In this document: positions 1 to 9,766 of the stretch, in pieces
Layout of the letters: each line of letters begins with the position of its first letter
Numbering within the stretch: position 1 is the stretch's first letter
From: Henningerozyma blattae CBS 6284
Taxonomy: Eukaryota > Ascomycota > Saccharomycetes > Saccharomycetales > Saccharomycetaceae
DNA: 64,000 nucleotides
Direction of reading: 5' to 3'
Assembly (NCBI RefSeq): GCF_000315915.1
Contig: NC_020191.1
Location: forward strand, 434,001 to 498,000
Program-made: the position numbers and the translations under genes
Notes under the pieces: model-generated
What the model was told of the DNA's origin: nothing
Database searches by the model: none
Seen by the model: the letters and a program-made list of their open reading frames with translations, nothing else

Positions 1-1
1 A

Positions 2-955
2 TCCACCTATGCTCAAGCGTTGATCTTGGGTATTGCATTCGCTTCTAATATAGGTGGGATGTCTTCTCCAATTTCTTCCCCTCAAAATATTTTTGCTTTG
101 ACTTTGATGGACCCTTCCCCTAATTGGATTGATTGGTTCGTCGTCTCTATCCCCACATGTCTAATTTCTATCATTTTAATTTGGATCTTCCTTCTATTAA
201 CGTTTGATTTCAATTCAAATTCTCAAATCCAACAAGATTCTGCCCCATCTTCCTCAACATCAACTACCTCTACAAAACCATTGAAACTATTAAAAATCCA
301 TCCAATTAATGATCCTTTAAACAATAAACAGAAAATAGTCATCTTCATCTCTTCAATCACTATCCTATTATGGTGTTTTGCTGATAAATTATCCTTCTTA
401 ATGGGGGATATGGGTATCATCTCAATTATCCCTATTGTAACATTATTCGGTACGGGGCTTCTAACTTCAGATGATTTCAATAATTTCATGTGGACTATAG
501 TAATCTTAGCCATGGGTGGGGCCACTTTGGGGAAAGCTGTTTCAATGTCAGGCCTATTAGCTACCATTGCTGTTCATATTAAAGAGTCCATACAGGATAA
601 ACCAATCTTCCTCATTGTATTATTATTCGGAATCATGATCTTAACCATGGCCACATTCATTTCTCATACAGTGGCAGCCATGATTATTATCCCATTGATG
701 AAGGAAATTGGGAACCATTTACCAAGTGATCATTCAAGACTATTAATTATGATTAGTACCCTACTTTGTTCAAGTGCAATGGGGCTGCCCACTTCAGGGT
801 TCCCAAACGTAACTGCAATATCAATGACAGATGAAATCGGTAATAGATACTTGTCTGTCAAAACTTTCATCACAAGAGGTGTTCCTTCAAGTTTATTGGC
901 TTATCTAGTCATTGTAACGATAGGTTTCGGTCTTTTAGAATTAATCGGCTTTTAA
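2..955 (+). CDS. PHO91: Low-affinity phosphate transporter, C-terminal part (PHO91-like)
   Basis: This is the C-terminal 317 residues of a membrane transporter whose 5' part lies outside the window; the frame is open from base 2. The SLC13/DASS-type permease signature is visible twice: SNIGGMSSPISSPQN near the window edge and SSAMGLPTSGFPN about 250 residues later. These paired small-residue and Pro-Asn loops form the substrate and cation site in this family. At least five hydrophobic membrane segments can be seen, with a polar Ser/Thr-rich loop at about residues 75-100 of the fragment. PHO87, PHO90 and PHO91 are close relatives, and all carry an N-terminal SPX domain that would be upstream here. 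PHO91 (vacuolar phosphate export in S. cerevisiae) is preferred because PHO91 belongs to the same ancestral neighbourhood as PFK2, TOM40, CSE2 and NRM1. Family assignment is firm; the choice of paralogue rests on synteny. Confidence 0.85.
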   Translation, partial: STYAQALILGIAFASNIGGMSSPISSPQNIFALTLMDPSPNWIDWFVVSIPTCLISIILIWIFLLLTFDFNSNSQIQQDSAPSSSTSTTSTKPLKLLKIHPINDPLNNKQKIVIFISSITILLWCFADKLSFLMGDMGIISIIPIVTLFGTGLLTSDDFNNFMWTIVILAMGGATLGKAVSMSGLLATIAVHIKESIQDKPIFLIVLLFGIMILTMATFISHTVAAMIIIPLMKEIGNHLPSDHSRLLIMISTLLCSSAMGLPTSGFPNVTAISMTDEIGNRYLSVKTFITRGVPSSLLAYLVIVTIGFGLLELIGF

Positions 956-1818
956 ATCACCTATACCAAAAATTTTTTTTGTACTTCTCCATACTTCTCC
1001 AAACTTCTCCATATTTATTCCTCTTGTTTTACTTGTTCATTTTACTCGTTTGTTTTATTTATTCGTTTTTTTATTCTTTATTATCTACCTATCTATAAAC
1101 TAATGTAACCGCCCACCTTTTATTTCCTTTTTTTTTAATTTTATTTTTTATTTTTTTCATTCTTCCCTATCTAACTTCCACGGAATTTACGATTTTTGAC
1201 CAACTCATCTCGGCTTCCTATTTTACCATTTGCAGTTATCCGTCAATCTCTGTCAGCTTCCTGTTTTTCCAATTCTGGACCTACGCCCCCTACTCTGTGC
1301 ATCTCCGGACCACATTAGACCCATCACGCTAAACATCTTTTGGATTTAAACAATCTCGAGCCGATAACCATTAAAGTACATTTTTGCACAGATAGACGAT
1401 TATTTCAATGCCATCTTTTTTGAAGTTCAATCACATTACAATCAACGATTCCCATTATCATAAAAATCGAATAAATTCTCTTGAAGGTATGTATCATTTG
1501 ATTATTCTCATCGTGTTATTTTCCTTCTTACTTTTTTTTTTTTTTTATTTTTTATTGTCTTGAAATAATTTTAATAGCTTAATCTTGACTTTATTATTTT
1601 TTTTTTTCTTTTTGCATTTCAAACATTCTCGTTTGTTTATTCAAGTTCTTTTCTTCAATTTGCTTAAACAACTCTTTTTTTTTTTAATTTTTTTATTTTT
1701 GTTTTTGTTTCTTTACATTTCATTCTATTTAAAACTATTATAGTTCATTTAATACCTTTCTTCTTTTTTTTTTTATTTCAAGATCGATTATAATATAGAT
1801 AACTATCATAGTTAAATA
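956..1818. other. Intergenic: PHO91 3' end and PFK2 promoter
   Basis: This 863-base stretch holds no convincing gene. It has long T and CT tracts (about 1120-1170 and 1530-1790), typical upstream of strongly expressed yeast glycolytic genes. A cluster of four CTTCC motifs lies at 1162-1261. A 50-codon ATG-started frame at 1408-1560 lies about 410 bases before the PFK2 start and contains GTATGT at 1487-1492. I see no TACTAAC branch point after it, so I do not call an intron. Confidence 0.6.
1162..1261 (+). promoter_or_regulatory. Cluster of four CTTCC (Gcr1-type) motifs upstream of PFK2
   Basis: CTTCC occurs at 1162-1166, 1175-1179, 1214-1218 and 1257-1261, about 560-660 bases before the PFK2 ATG. 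CTTCC is the core bound by the glycolytic activator Gcr1 in S. cerevisiae. The motif is only five bases long, so the clustering and the identity of the downstream gene carry the argument. I do not see a clear full-length Rap1 site beside it. Confidence 0.4.
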
Positions 1819-4695
1819 ATGGCAGTCATCATCCCTTTAGTTAACGGTACTTCTTATAATACTGTTACAGCTCATTCTGCTGAATCCTACAAGAATACCG
1901 TCAATTTCTATACTAAATTCTTGGGTTTAAAGACTCAATCTTCCAAGGACAATGAATCAATTTTAACTAACGAAGATATTTGTATTAAAATTGTCTTAGA
2001 AGAATCTAATGATGGTTTTAAGTTAGACGAAGCTCGTTTCAATGAATTGTTTAAATTGACTGCTCGTTCCGATTGGAGATCGAAAGTTCCACAATCTTTA
2101 GTCTTTAACGTAGAAAACATTAACATTATTAAGGATGTCTTGATCGAATTGGATGCTCCAAGACAATTCCACCCTTCAGAATTATCTCCAATGTTTTTAT
2201 ACACTTTAGATCCTTTAGGTAATGTTGTTGGTGTCACTGAAACTAAAAATGCTGTTTCAACAAAACCAATGAAACCAACTTCTACTACTTCTACCATGAA
2301 GGTTCATTCTTCTTTACCATCAAAGGTCACTTCATCTACTGATTTAGCTGGCCAAATTAAAACTACCACAAACTATCCTTCTCTACCAAAGGCTAAAGGC
2401 CATGAAAAAGCTATTGCTGTTATGACTTCTGGTGGTGATGCCCCAGGTATGAACTCTAATGTCAGATCCATTGTTAGATCTGCCATTTTTAAAGGTTGTC
2501 AAGCTTACGTAGTCATGGAAGGTTACGAAGGTTTGGTTCGTGGTGGTCCAGAATATATTAAACAAGTCACCTGGGAAGATGTTAGAGGTTGGTCTACTGA
2601 AGGTGGTACCAATATTGGTACTGCTCGTTGTATGGCTTTCAAGAAGCGTGAAGGTAGATTATTAGGTGCTCAACATTTAATTGAAGCTGGTGTTGATGCC
2701 TTAATCGTCTGTGGTGGTGATGGTTCTCTAACTGGTGCTGATTTGTTCAGATCTGAATGGCCATCTTTAATTAAAGAATTATTAGAAACCAAGAGAATTT
2801 CAGAACAACAATACACTAGATACCAACATTTGAACATCTGTGGTACTGTTGGTTCAATTGATAACGATATGTCCACTACTGATGCTACCATTGGTGCTTA
2901 CTCTGCCTTGGATAGAATTTGTAAAGCTATTGATTATGTAGAAGCCACTGCTTACTCTCATTCAAGAGCGTTCGTTGTTGAAGTTATGGGTAGAAACTGT
3001 GGTTGGTTAGCCTTATTGGCTGGTATCGCTACTTCTGCTGATTATATTTTCATTCCAGAAAAACCAGCTTCGTCTGAAGAATGGCAAGACCACATGTGTA
3101 ACATCGTAGCTAAACATAGATCAAAGGGTAAGAGAACTACTATTGTCATTGTTGCTGAAGGTGCTATCTCTGCTGATTTAACTCCAATTACTCCAAAGGA
3201 TGTCCACAAAGTTTTAGTTGACAAATTAGGTTTAGATACCAGAATCACCATTTTGGGTCATGTTCAAAGAGGTGGTACTGCTGTCGCTTACGATAGAGTC
3301 TTGGCTACTTTACAAGGTGTAGAAGCTGTTAATGCTGTTTTGGATTCCACTCCAGAAACTCCATCTCCATTAATTGCTATCAATGAAAATAAAATTGTTA
3401 GAAAGCCATTGATGGATTCTGTTGCTTTAACTAAATCTGTAGCTGATGCTATTCAAGCTAAAGATTTCGACAAAGCTATGTCTTTAAGAGATACCGAATT
3501 TGTTGAACATTTAAATAACTTTATGGCTATAAACTCTGCTGATCACAATGAACCAAAATTAGCAGCTGATAAGAGATTAAAGATCGCTATCATTAACGTT
3601 GGTGCCCCAGCTGGTGGTGTTAACTCTGCTGTTTATTCTATGGCTACTTACTGTATGTCTCAAGGTCACAAGCCATACGGTATTTACAATGGTTTCACTG
3701 GTTTATCAAGACATGAAAGTGTTCGTTCATTAAACTGGAAGGATCTATTGGGTTGGCAATCACGCGGTGGTTCTGAATTAGGTACTAATAGACACACCCC
3801 AGAAGAAGCTGACATCGGTATGGTTGCTTACTATTTTCAAAAATACCAATTTGATGGTTTAATCATTGTTGGTGGTTTTGAAGCCTTCGTATCATTATCT
3901 CAATTAGAAAGAGCAAGAGATAGTTACTCTGCTTTCAGAATCCCAATGGTTTTAATTCCAGCAACCTTATCTAACAACGTTCCAGGTACTGAATACTCTT
4001 TAGGTAGTGATACTGCTTTGAACGCTTTGATGGAATACTGTGACATTGTTAAACAATCTGCTTCTTCTTCAAGAGGTAGAGCTTTCATTGTTGAAACTCA
4101 AGGTGGTAATTCCGGTTACTTAGCTACATTAGCAGCTTTGGCTTGTGGTGCTGCTGCTTCTTATGTTCCAGAAGAAGGTATATCCTTAGAACAATTATCC
4201 CAAGATATTGAAACTTTATCAGGTGCATTCGAAAACGCCAAAGGAAGAGATAGATTTGGTAAAATTATCTTAAAGAGCAAGAATGCCTCCAAGGCCTTAA
4301 CTACAGACAAATTAGCTGAAGTTATCACCGAAGAAGCTAGCGGTAGATTCGATGCTAAGTCAGCCTTACCAGGCCATATTCAACAAGGTGGTTTACCATC
4401 TCCAATCGATAGAACTAGAGGTACTAGATTTGCTATTAAAGCAGTTAACTTCATTGAAAATAACCAAGATTTAATTGCTGAAGCTCGTTCAGATGATGGT
4501 GATTTCGATATCACCGACAAGCAAGTTTCTGCAACTGCCTCTGTTTTGGGTGTCAAGGGTACTAACGTTGTTTTCACTTCTATTAGACATCTATATGACG
4601 TCGAAACCGATATTGCTAAGAGAATGCCAAAGATTATTCACTGGCAAGAAACAAGAACTATTGCTGACCATTTGGTTGGTAGAAAGAGAGTTTAA
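1819..4695 (+). CDS. PFK2: 6-phosphofructokinase beta subunit
   Basis: This enzyme phosphorylates fructose 6-phosphate to fructose 1,6-bisphosphate with ATP, the main control step of glycolysis; the yeast enzyme is a cytosolic alpha4-beta4 octamer. The 958-residue length matches S. cerevisiae Pfk2 (959). Residues 1-190 form the yeast-specific glyoxalase-like N-terminal extension, starting with VNGTSYNTVTAHS, which resembles Pfk2 more than Pfk1. The catalytic half carries GGDAPGMNS (205-213), CGGDGS (298-303), GSIDND (345-350, catalytic aspartates) and MGRNCGW (390-396). The C-terminal half (from about 588) is the diverged regulatory copy, which keeps GAPAGGVNS in place of the catalytic-half motif. 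Codon use is strongly biased (GGT, GCT, AGA), as expected for a highly expressed gene. TOM40 next door agrees with PFK2 rather than PFK1, since PFK2 and TOM40 are close neighbours in S. cerevisiae. Confidence 0.97.
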   Translation: MAVIIPLVNGTSYNTVTAHSAESYKNTVNFYTKFLGLKTQSSKDNESILTNEDICIKIVLEESNDGFKLDEARFNELFKLTARSDWRSKVPQSLVFNVENINIIKDVLIELDAPRQFHPSELSPMFLYTLDPLGNVVGVTETKNAVSTKPMKPTSTTSTMKVHSSLPSKVTSSTDLAGQIKTTTNYPSLPKAKGHEKAIAVMTSGGDAPGMNSNVRSIVRSAIFKGCQAYVVMEGYEGLVRGGPEYIKQVTWEDVRGWSTEGGTNIGTARCMAFKKREGRLLGAQHLIEAGVDALIVCGGDGSLTGADLFRSEWPSLIKELLETKRISEQQYTRYQHLNICGTVGSIDNDMSTTDATIGAYSALDRICKAIDYVEATAYSHSRAFVVEVMGRNCGWLALLAGIATSADYIFIPEKPASSEEWQDHMCNIVAKHRSKGKRTTIVIVAEGAISADLTPITPKDVHKVLVDKLGLDTRITILGHVQRGGTAVAYDRVLATLQGVEAVNAVLDSTPETPSPLIAINENKIVRKPLMDSVALTKSVADAIQAKDFDKAMSLRDTEFVEHLNNFMAINSADHNEPKLAADKRLKIAIINVGAPAGGVNSAVYSMATYCMSQGHKPYGIYNGFTGLSRHESVRSLNWKDLLGWQSRGGSELGTNRHTPEEADIGMVAYYFQKYQFDGLIIVGGFEAFVSLSQLERARDSYSAFRIPMVLIPATLSNNVPGTEYSLGSDTALNALMEYCDIVKQSASSSRGRAFIVETQGGNSGYLATLAALACGAAASYVPEEGISLEQLSQDIETLSGAFENAKGRDRFGKIILKSKNASKALTTDKLAEVITEEASGRFDAKSALPGHIQQGGLPSPIDRTRGTRFAIKAVNFIENNQDLIAEARSDDGDFDITDKQVSATASVLGVKGTNVVFTSIRHLYDVETDIAKRMPKIIHWQETRTIADHLVGRKRV

Positions 4696-5537
4696 ATTCA
4701 ATGGGCTCCTTTTCTGTTTTATTAATCTGAAATTTATTCCTTTATTATTTTTATATTGATTCTTTCTATCCTCCTTTTTATTTTTGCAATGACACTCCTT
4801 TCTTACTTATAACATGTTATGTGAAAATGTTATAGTGGAAGGGAAAACTATCTCAATAAGTTTGAATAACAAAAATCAGCCGAAGAAAACTGATTTGATG
4901 ATTTCGGTAGTAATAAATTATCTCATAATTATGTGTTGTATTTTGATAATTTATTTATTTGGAATATATGAACTCGGTTTCTCTTTATTTTACTTTAACG
5001 TCTCTTTTTCTTTATCAATTTTAATGTATACGAGATTATGTGTAATATCCAAACACCTTTGAACATTTTATCTTTTACTCGTGTATTATTTTATAGATTA
5101 TTATTATTTACCCTTTAAAAAAGAAACATTTTTATCTATTTATTATTTATCTTCACATTCAAAACATCAAGGTTTTTTATAGTTAAGAAATGGGCGTATT
5201 TTTCTGTTTTTAGGCTACCTCTATGTTTTAAATAAATGCTTTGAATTTACAAATTTACAAAAAAATTATTTATTAGTAGCTAGAAATTATTTTCGAATAT
5301 CATCAGTTTATCAAGTCGTGTTTATTTGCTTATTTGATAATGTTCATATTATTAATGGAAGTCTGTTAAATTATTGACAGGATATATTAGTTAAATACAA
5401 GTACAGATAACCAAAGTTAATGACGAATTTATTATCTAAATTAAAAAATAAATTATTCCATTAAATTTTTTATATTTTTTATTTTTAGATGTTTAATGTA
5501 AATTTCCTACTCCTAATAATAGTACATTACACCAAAG
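4696..5537. other. Intergenic between convergent PFK2 and TOM40
   Basis: This is an 842-base convergent 3' region, AT-rich, holding both genes' termination signals. Short open frames (such as 82 codons at 4814-5062) have composition like the surrounding noncoding DNA and resemble no protein I know. A small inverted repeat (CCGAA ... TTCGG) lies near 4878-4908. INP1, which sits between PFK2 and TOM40 in S. cerevisiae, is absent here. Confidence 0.6.
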
Positions 5538-6698
5538 CTAAATTTCGGTTGGTTGTGGTGGAGCTTGTAATGGATTACCGTCTTTGTCTAAACCTTGTTG
5601 CATCATTAATAATTCTTCATTACCAGCAGTTTCGAATTGAAGACCGCAACCTAATTTGCTTTCATTTTTGAATTGGTCAATTTCACCACAAAATAATATA
5701 GATAATGTTGGCAAAACTTTTCTTTCTAAGAAACAAGCAACTTTACCGTTTGAGCTAATAGAACCTCTATAAACAGATTGTCTATATTCATATTTGGCAC
5801 CAATAGTTGTAGAACCTTCAACAGTTGGCTGGATACCAACTGGAGCACCAAGAACGGGATCTGTAATTGGAGTCATACCAGCTTGAAGATTGGTTTCAAT
5901 ACCAGCCTCTACAGATGGTAAAACTTTTCTCCAGAAAGAAGCAACTAAAGCACCATTAGCTTGCAATTGGCCTGAAAATACCCAATCTTTCTTGCTGGAT
6001 ACATAACGTGCTAAATATGAAACACCAGCATCAGCAGGGGCTGAAGGTTGAGCACGAGAGTATAATAATTCCAGACCTAATGCTAATTGAGGAGTAACAC
6101 TTTGAAGTAAGGAACCAACTGCAACACCAGTGAAGATATTTCTAGAATTAGCAAAAGAAGGATTTAAACTCTTAAAATTTAATGAAAAATCAGAACCTTG
6201 ATAATCTTGTTCTAATTGGCACATTGAAGGTTGGTCATTAGATAATTGTAAGTTGATTTTAGAGATATTTTTCTTATTCCAACCATAATTTAATCTTCCG
6301 GATAAGGATTTATCATTGTCAACGTTACCTTGGATAAATAAATTATCATCTGCAAACAAGGCAGAGAAGGCATAAGATGGTAAGTTTTGAGATCCAATTG
6401 AGAAGGTATGAGATGTTTGGAATGCAGGATTTAAGGCAAATGCTTTATTTAAATCAGCTTTAAAACCAGTGAAGAAATATTGGCTCAAAAAGACATCACG
6501 GGAAACTTCCTTATTCAAATTTTCAACTGTACCTGGGTTAATTAGTTCTAATGATAGTCTATGACTGTGGATTTGTTTGTATGTATCAATAAAGAAACTT
6601 GAAATTGGATTAGATGACCAGAAACCGTTAGATACTTCGGTGGAAGTATTTGGATCTGGGATCACGTTTACAGACTTCAGTGAAACAGGTTGAGACAT
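5538..6698 (-). CDS. TOM40: Mitochondrial outer-membrane import channel Tom40
   Basis: Tom40 is the beta-barrel pore of the TOM complex through which almost all nuclear-encoded mitochondrial proteins enter. The 386 residues match the S. cerevisiae length (387). The N-terminal segment before the barrel contains FWSSNPISSFFIDTYKQIHSHR and is followed by INPGTVENLNKEVSRDVFLSQ, both typical of fungal Tom40. The rest has alternating polar and hydrophobic stretches with many G, N, S and aromatic residues, as expected for a 19-strand barrel. It ends in a flexible Gln/Pro-rich tail (MMQQGLDKDGNPLQAPPQP). There is no cleavable presequence, as normal for a barrel protein. A perfect TCACGTGA element lies 211 bases before the start. 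It is convergent with PFK2. Confidence 0.97.
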   Translation of the reverse strand: MSQPVSLKSVNVIPDPNTSTEVSNGFWSSNPISSFFIDTYKQIHSHRLSLELINPGTVENLNKEVSRDVFLSQYFFTGFKADLNKAFALNPAFQTSHTFSIGSQNLPSYAFSALFADDNLFIQGNVDNDKSLSGRLNYGWNKKNISKINLQLSNDQPSMCQLEQDYQGSDFSLNFKSLNPSFANSRNIFTGVAVGSLLQSVTPQLALGLELLYSRAQPSAPADAGVSYLARYVSSKKDWVFSGQLQANGALVASFWRKVLPSVEAGIETNLQAGMTPITDPVLGAPVGIQPTVEGSTTIGAKYEYRQSVYRGSISSNGKVACFLERKVLPTLSILFCGEIDQFKNESKLGCGLQFETAGNEELLMMQQGLDKDGNPLQAPPQPTEI

Positions 6699-7453
6699 TT
6701 TCGATAAATAGATACTATTGGCCTATTAATATCAATTGGTGTATAGAGCTTTAAATAATATGATAAACTAAAGTTTTTGTTTAGATGGCATATATATTTA
6801 TCATAAAACTTCTATAGAATAGGTCAATTAGTTCAAAATTGTTCTTGAAGCTGTTCCTTTTTCGGATTTTGGCGAGTAATGCAAAATCTTGCCGAAATAA
6901 AAGATCGGTCACGTGAGATAGGAAGACAATGTGTAATGTCGTAAACCAAATTGTGAACACTTAACTACATAATATTATTGGCAGTATTTTTAGGTTTAAT
7001 ATTATTATTCTTATTATTAATTAAACTGTATAGAAAAATTAAAATATTTTATGTAATTATATCTTAATTACTATTGTGTTATAATACTTGCTGTTTAAGA
7101 TAGAAATGTTTGTTTTACATACTAAAACGATAAAAACAAATGAATAAGATATTTATTTCTTTTGAAAACTTTTTTTTTAACCCTCATAATCTCTTATCAA
7201 GTTATATATATATTTTCCTAAATACTCTAAAAGGTGTCAAATATATATTTTAGTAAAATATTAAACCAAATAAAGCTAAATATTACTATCAATAAGATGA
7301 AAAATAGAATGAAGTTTTATCAATAATAAGTATATATATGAATATTTATATAATATTTTAATGTGCAGACGAATATTAGATTTTATAAAAATTTCGTAAG
7401 TTGCCCATAAATTAATCATATCAATTGCTTCCATCTTATAATATTCATAATTG
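6699..7453. other. Intergenic: TOM40 promoter and MED9 3' region
   Basis: This 755-base stretch has no gene. Its TOM40-proximal end (to about 6960) holds the CACGTG element, and the rest is AT-rich. PRP2 and URK1, which lie between CSE2 and PHO91 in S. cerevisiae, are not present. Confidence 0.6.
6909..6916 (+). promoter_or_regulatory. TCACGTGA palindrome upstream of TOM40 (Cbf1-type)
   Basis: The eight-base palindrome TCACGTGA lies 211 bases upstream of the TOM40 start codon. This is the preferred site of the bHLH factor Cbf1 (RTCACRTG) and also contains the CACGTG core. Cbf1 is known to act at many mitochondrial and methionine genes, so the position is plausible. Confidence 0.5.
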
Positions 7454-8299
7454 CTATATATCTGTCATAGAAATATCTTCATTACTGAAAGTATTTGGAG
7501 ATGCATTAGTATCATTCATTTTTGTTGGATCAATAACGCCATTATTATCATCTGCATTTGGAATAGAATTGACATTAATGTTATTATTTTGGCCATTCTC
7601 ACCATCATTATTACTAGTATTAATGATACTGTCGTTATAAATACTTGCTTCGTTTATTCCATTAATACCGCTAGCGGTGCCATTAGTTTTCTTTACTTCA
7701 CTTTCAGCTATATCTGCTGTAATATTAGTTTTTGGGGCAAAAGCTAGATCGAATTCAACATTATTAACAGCTAATTCTTTATTTTCCGGTATTAATGGAT
7801 TATCCATTGTAATTGTTCTATGTGAGCTCTTTTCTTCATTATTATTTTGACTATCCATATTCTCGTCGAGAATATCTGTAATTTGTAAATTCAAATTGCT
7901 TAACAGTTTCTGTCTAACAGCTATTTCTTGGTCTCTTTGTTTTAAATATATTTCCCATTCATCAATAGATTTAGATAACAAATTTATAGAATTAACATCA
8001 TTTTCGATAAACTTTTTACAATTCTTAAGCTTGTTCTTAATCGAAGATGTTGTAGTCTCAAGTTGATTGGCTGAGTTATTTGGATCTTTAGTTATCTGGT
8101 ATAAAGAATAGAAAATGTGTGGTATAAATTCTGACTGTTGAATGTTTGAACTAGTAGGATTAATAATGTTAACAGTTTTTGGAGTCGAAGCTAACGATGC
8201 AGTCGCTGGAGACGCTATGGTTAGATCATTGACAGGCTGATTAGAAACGGAAGGCAATAAGAATTGCTGAATTTGATTTAATGAAGAATCTTGAAGCAT
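7454..8299 (-). CDS. CSE2: Mediator complex subunit 9 (Cse2), with long C-terminal tail
   Basis: Med9/Cse2 is a subunit of the Mediator middle module, which links activators to RNA polymerase II. The conserved core spans about residues 55-140. EFIPHIFYSLYQITKDPNN, then NQLETTTSSIKNKLKNCK, then LLSKSIDEWEIYLKQRDQE all closely resemble S. cerevisiae Cse2. The protein is 281 residues against 149 in S. cerevisiae. The extra length is a C-terminal Asn/Asp/Ser/Thr-rich tail from about residue 145 (for example NNNINVNSIPNADDNNG). The N terminus (MLQDSSLNQIQQFLLP) also resembles Cse2. It sits beside NRM1 as in S. cerevisiae, where CSE2 and NRM1 are neighbours. The tail has no recognisable domain and is probably disordered. 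Confidence 0.93.
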   Translation of the reverse strand: MLQDSSLNQIQQFLLPSVSNQPVNDLTIASPATASLASTPKTVNIINPTSSNIQQSEFIPHIFYSLYQITKDPNNSANQLETTTSSIKNKLKNCKKFIENDVNSINLLSKSIDEWEIYLKQRDQEIAVRQKLLSNLNLQITDILDENMDSQNNNEEKSSHRTITMDNPLIPENKELAVNNVEFDLAFAPKTNITADIAESEVKKTNGTASGINGINEASIYNDSIINTSNNDGENGQNNNINVNSIPNADDNNGVIDPTKMNDTNASPNTFSNEDISMTDI

Positions 8300-8869
8300 T
8301 ATGGAAATTGAAAATCGGCGCTAAGAACGCTGTATTATTCTAATCTATCAGCTCTACAAGATATATGTATAGAAATAGATACTCTATTTAGATGTTTCTT
8401 CATTAACAAGTGTTATGAAAATTAAAAAAAACTAAGCTCCGAAATGAAAAAACGGAATTTTATATACTTACAGTAATTAGACAAATAGTAATACAGTATT
8501 TAGAAAAGGTTAATAATATAGGAGAGCTATATACAATTGATATGATAGTCGATTTATTTTATATGACATGACCTTGATGTAAAATAAAAAAATGGTATAA
8601 ATAAATAATTCTATAATTATTAACAGATAGAGTAAGTTGATGCAATGCGGAGAAAATCATAAATTAAGTGAAATAATGATATGAAAAAAAATAAAAAGTG
8701 ACAAAATAATATAATTAAGATTAGACAAAGAGAAAGCGAATAAGTCATGGTATGAATAGTAACAAAATAATAATATTAATCAAAAAGTAATTGTAAAAAT
8801 GTCATATAAGGTATTAATAAGTCCCGGTTCGATTGAAATTATAATAGAAAAAGTATCAATTTAGAATTA
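8300..8869. other. Intergenic: MED9 promoter and NRM1 3' region
   Basis: This 570-base, strongly AT-rich spacer lies between two minus-strand genes. I see no gene and no obvious regulatory motif beyond A/T tracts. Confidence 0.5.
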
Positions 8870-9766
8870 TTATTTTACAGAAGAAAATAAATGCAATAAT
8901 GACTTAGCTGCTTGTAAACTTATTGGTGTTTGTTGAGTAGAGGTCAATAGCATATTTTTATTTGCCTTTGCATTAGAGTTTAAACTGTTGATAGTTGCTT
9001 GAAGAGGCTTAATTGGAGTAACAACAGATGCAATAGTAGTGTTTAAAGTTACCACATTTGATAAACCATGTGAATGGGTAGAAGTATTGGAAGTTGTATT
9101 GGAGGTTGAATCGGCACGTGTAGAAGATTGGAACAGATTGGCTCTAATAGGTGTTTTATAATTCCCATGAGATACTAACAATTTTCTTCTGCGTCTACTG
9201 CGCTTATGTTTGGAGTTGATGTATGAAGAAGTTGAACGACTTATTTTGTTACTACTTGACGTGGAAGATTTAGCGATTCCATTTTTTAAAGCAGAAACAC
9301 GGGCGCTAGATGAGGCTGAAAAATTCTGAATAGTATGAACTTTCAAGATATCAGTTGCAGTTAAATGTGTTTGACCAGTTTTACACTTGTAAAGTGCCCA
9401 TTGTAATCTTACTCGTAGTTTACTGGCTACTAACTGAGCATTTGCTTGTCTGGCTTTATCACTATTTTCATTGGCATTGGAAATAGAAATAGTATTTTTT
9501 GTGTCTACACTTCGTTTAAAAGTACTTGGTAAAGTAGGTGTGCTATTACTTGAAGTAGTTAAAGTAGAATTCGTTGACATTGGTACTATGTTTGAGTTTT
9601 CTTCAGTAGGCGTTGGCAATGATAAAAGTGATGAAATAGGAGGAAGGGTATGTGTAACCAAAGGTTTTAGCGACTCATCGACAGGTGTTGGGCAATTATT
9701 TCTAGGTGGTTTATTCATAGAAGCTAAACTTAAAGGTGCTAATGGATTTCTAACCGGAATAGACAT
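8870..9766 (-). CDS. NRM1: MBF co-repressor Nrm1
   Basis: Nrm1 binds the MBF transcription factor (Mbp1-Swi6) and switches off G1/S genes on exit from G1. The diagnostic feature is the GTB motif at about residues 114-140: KLRVRLQWALYKCKTGQT followed by HLTATDILKVH, the short segment shared by Nrm1 and Whi5 that contacts the Swi4/Mbp1-Swi6 complexes. The remainder is Ser/Thr/Asn-rich and disordered, with a basic patch near 190 (SKHKRSRRRRKLL) that could serve as a nuclear signal. Length is 298 against about 249 in S. cerevisiae. Whi5 is the main alternative, but the position next to CSE2 matches NRM1. An ACGCGT element lies 108 bases upstream, consistent with NRM1 being an MBF target. Confidence 0.88.
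   Translation of the reverse strand: MSIPVRNPLAPLSLASMNKPPRNNCPTPVDESLKPLVTHTLPPISSLLSLPTPTEENSNIVPMSTNSTLTTSSNSTPTLPSTFKRSVDTKNTISISNANENSDKARQANAQLVASKLRVRLQWALYKCKTGQTHLTATDILKVHTIQNFSASSSARVSALKNGIAKSSTSSSNKISRSTSSYINSKHKRSRRRRKLLVSHGNYKTPIRANLFQSSTRADSTSNTTSNTSTHSHGLSNVVTLNTTIASVVTPIKPLQATINSLNSNAKANKNMLLTSTQQTPISLQAAKSLLHLFSSVK

Noticed and set aside
4878..4912. Possible C/D snoRNA motifs (CTGA, TGATGA) with a small hairpin
   Set aside because: The boxes are in the wrong order (D before C) and there is no terminal stem of proper length; more likely a chance hairpin in a terminator region.
4814..5062. 82-codon frame after PFK2
   Set aside because: AT-rich convergent spacer, no similarity, hydrophobic composition typical of T-rich noncoding DNA.
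8824..8840. Second B-box-like word GGTTCGATT
   Set aside because: There is no paired A box or foldable tRNA upstream; the surroundings are AT-rich 3' region of NRM1.
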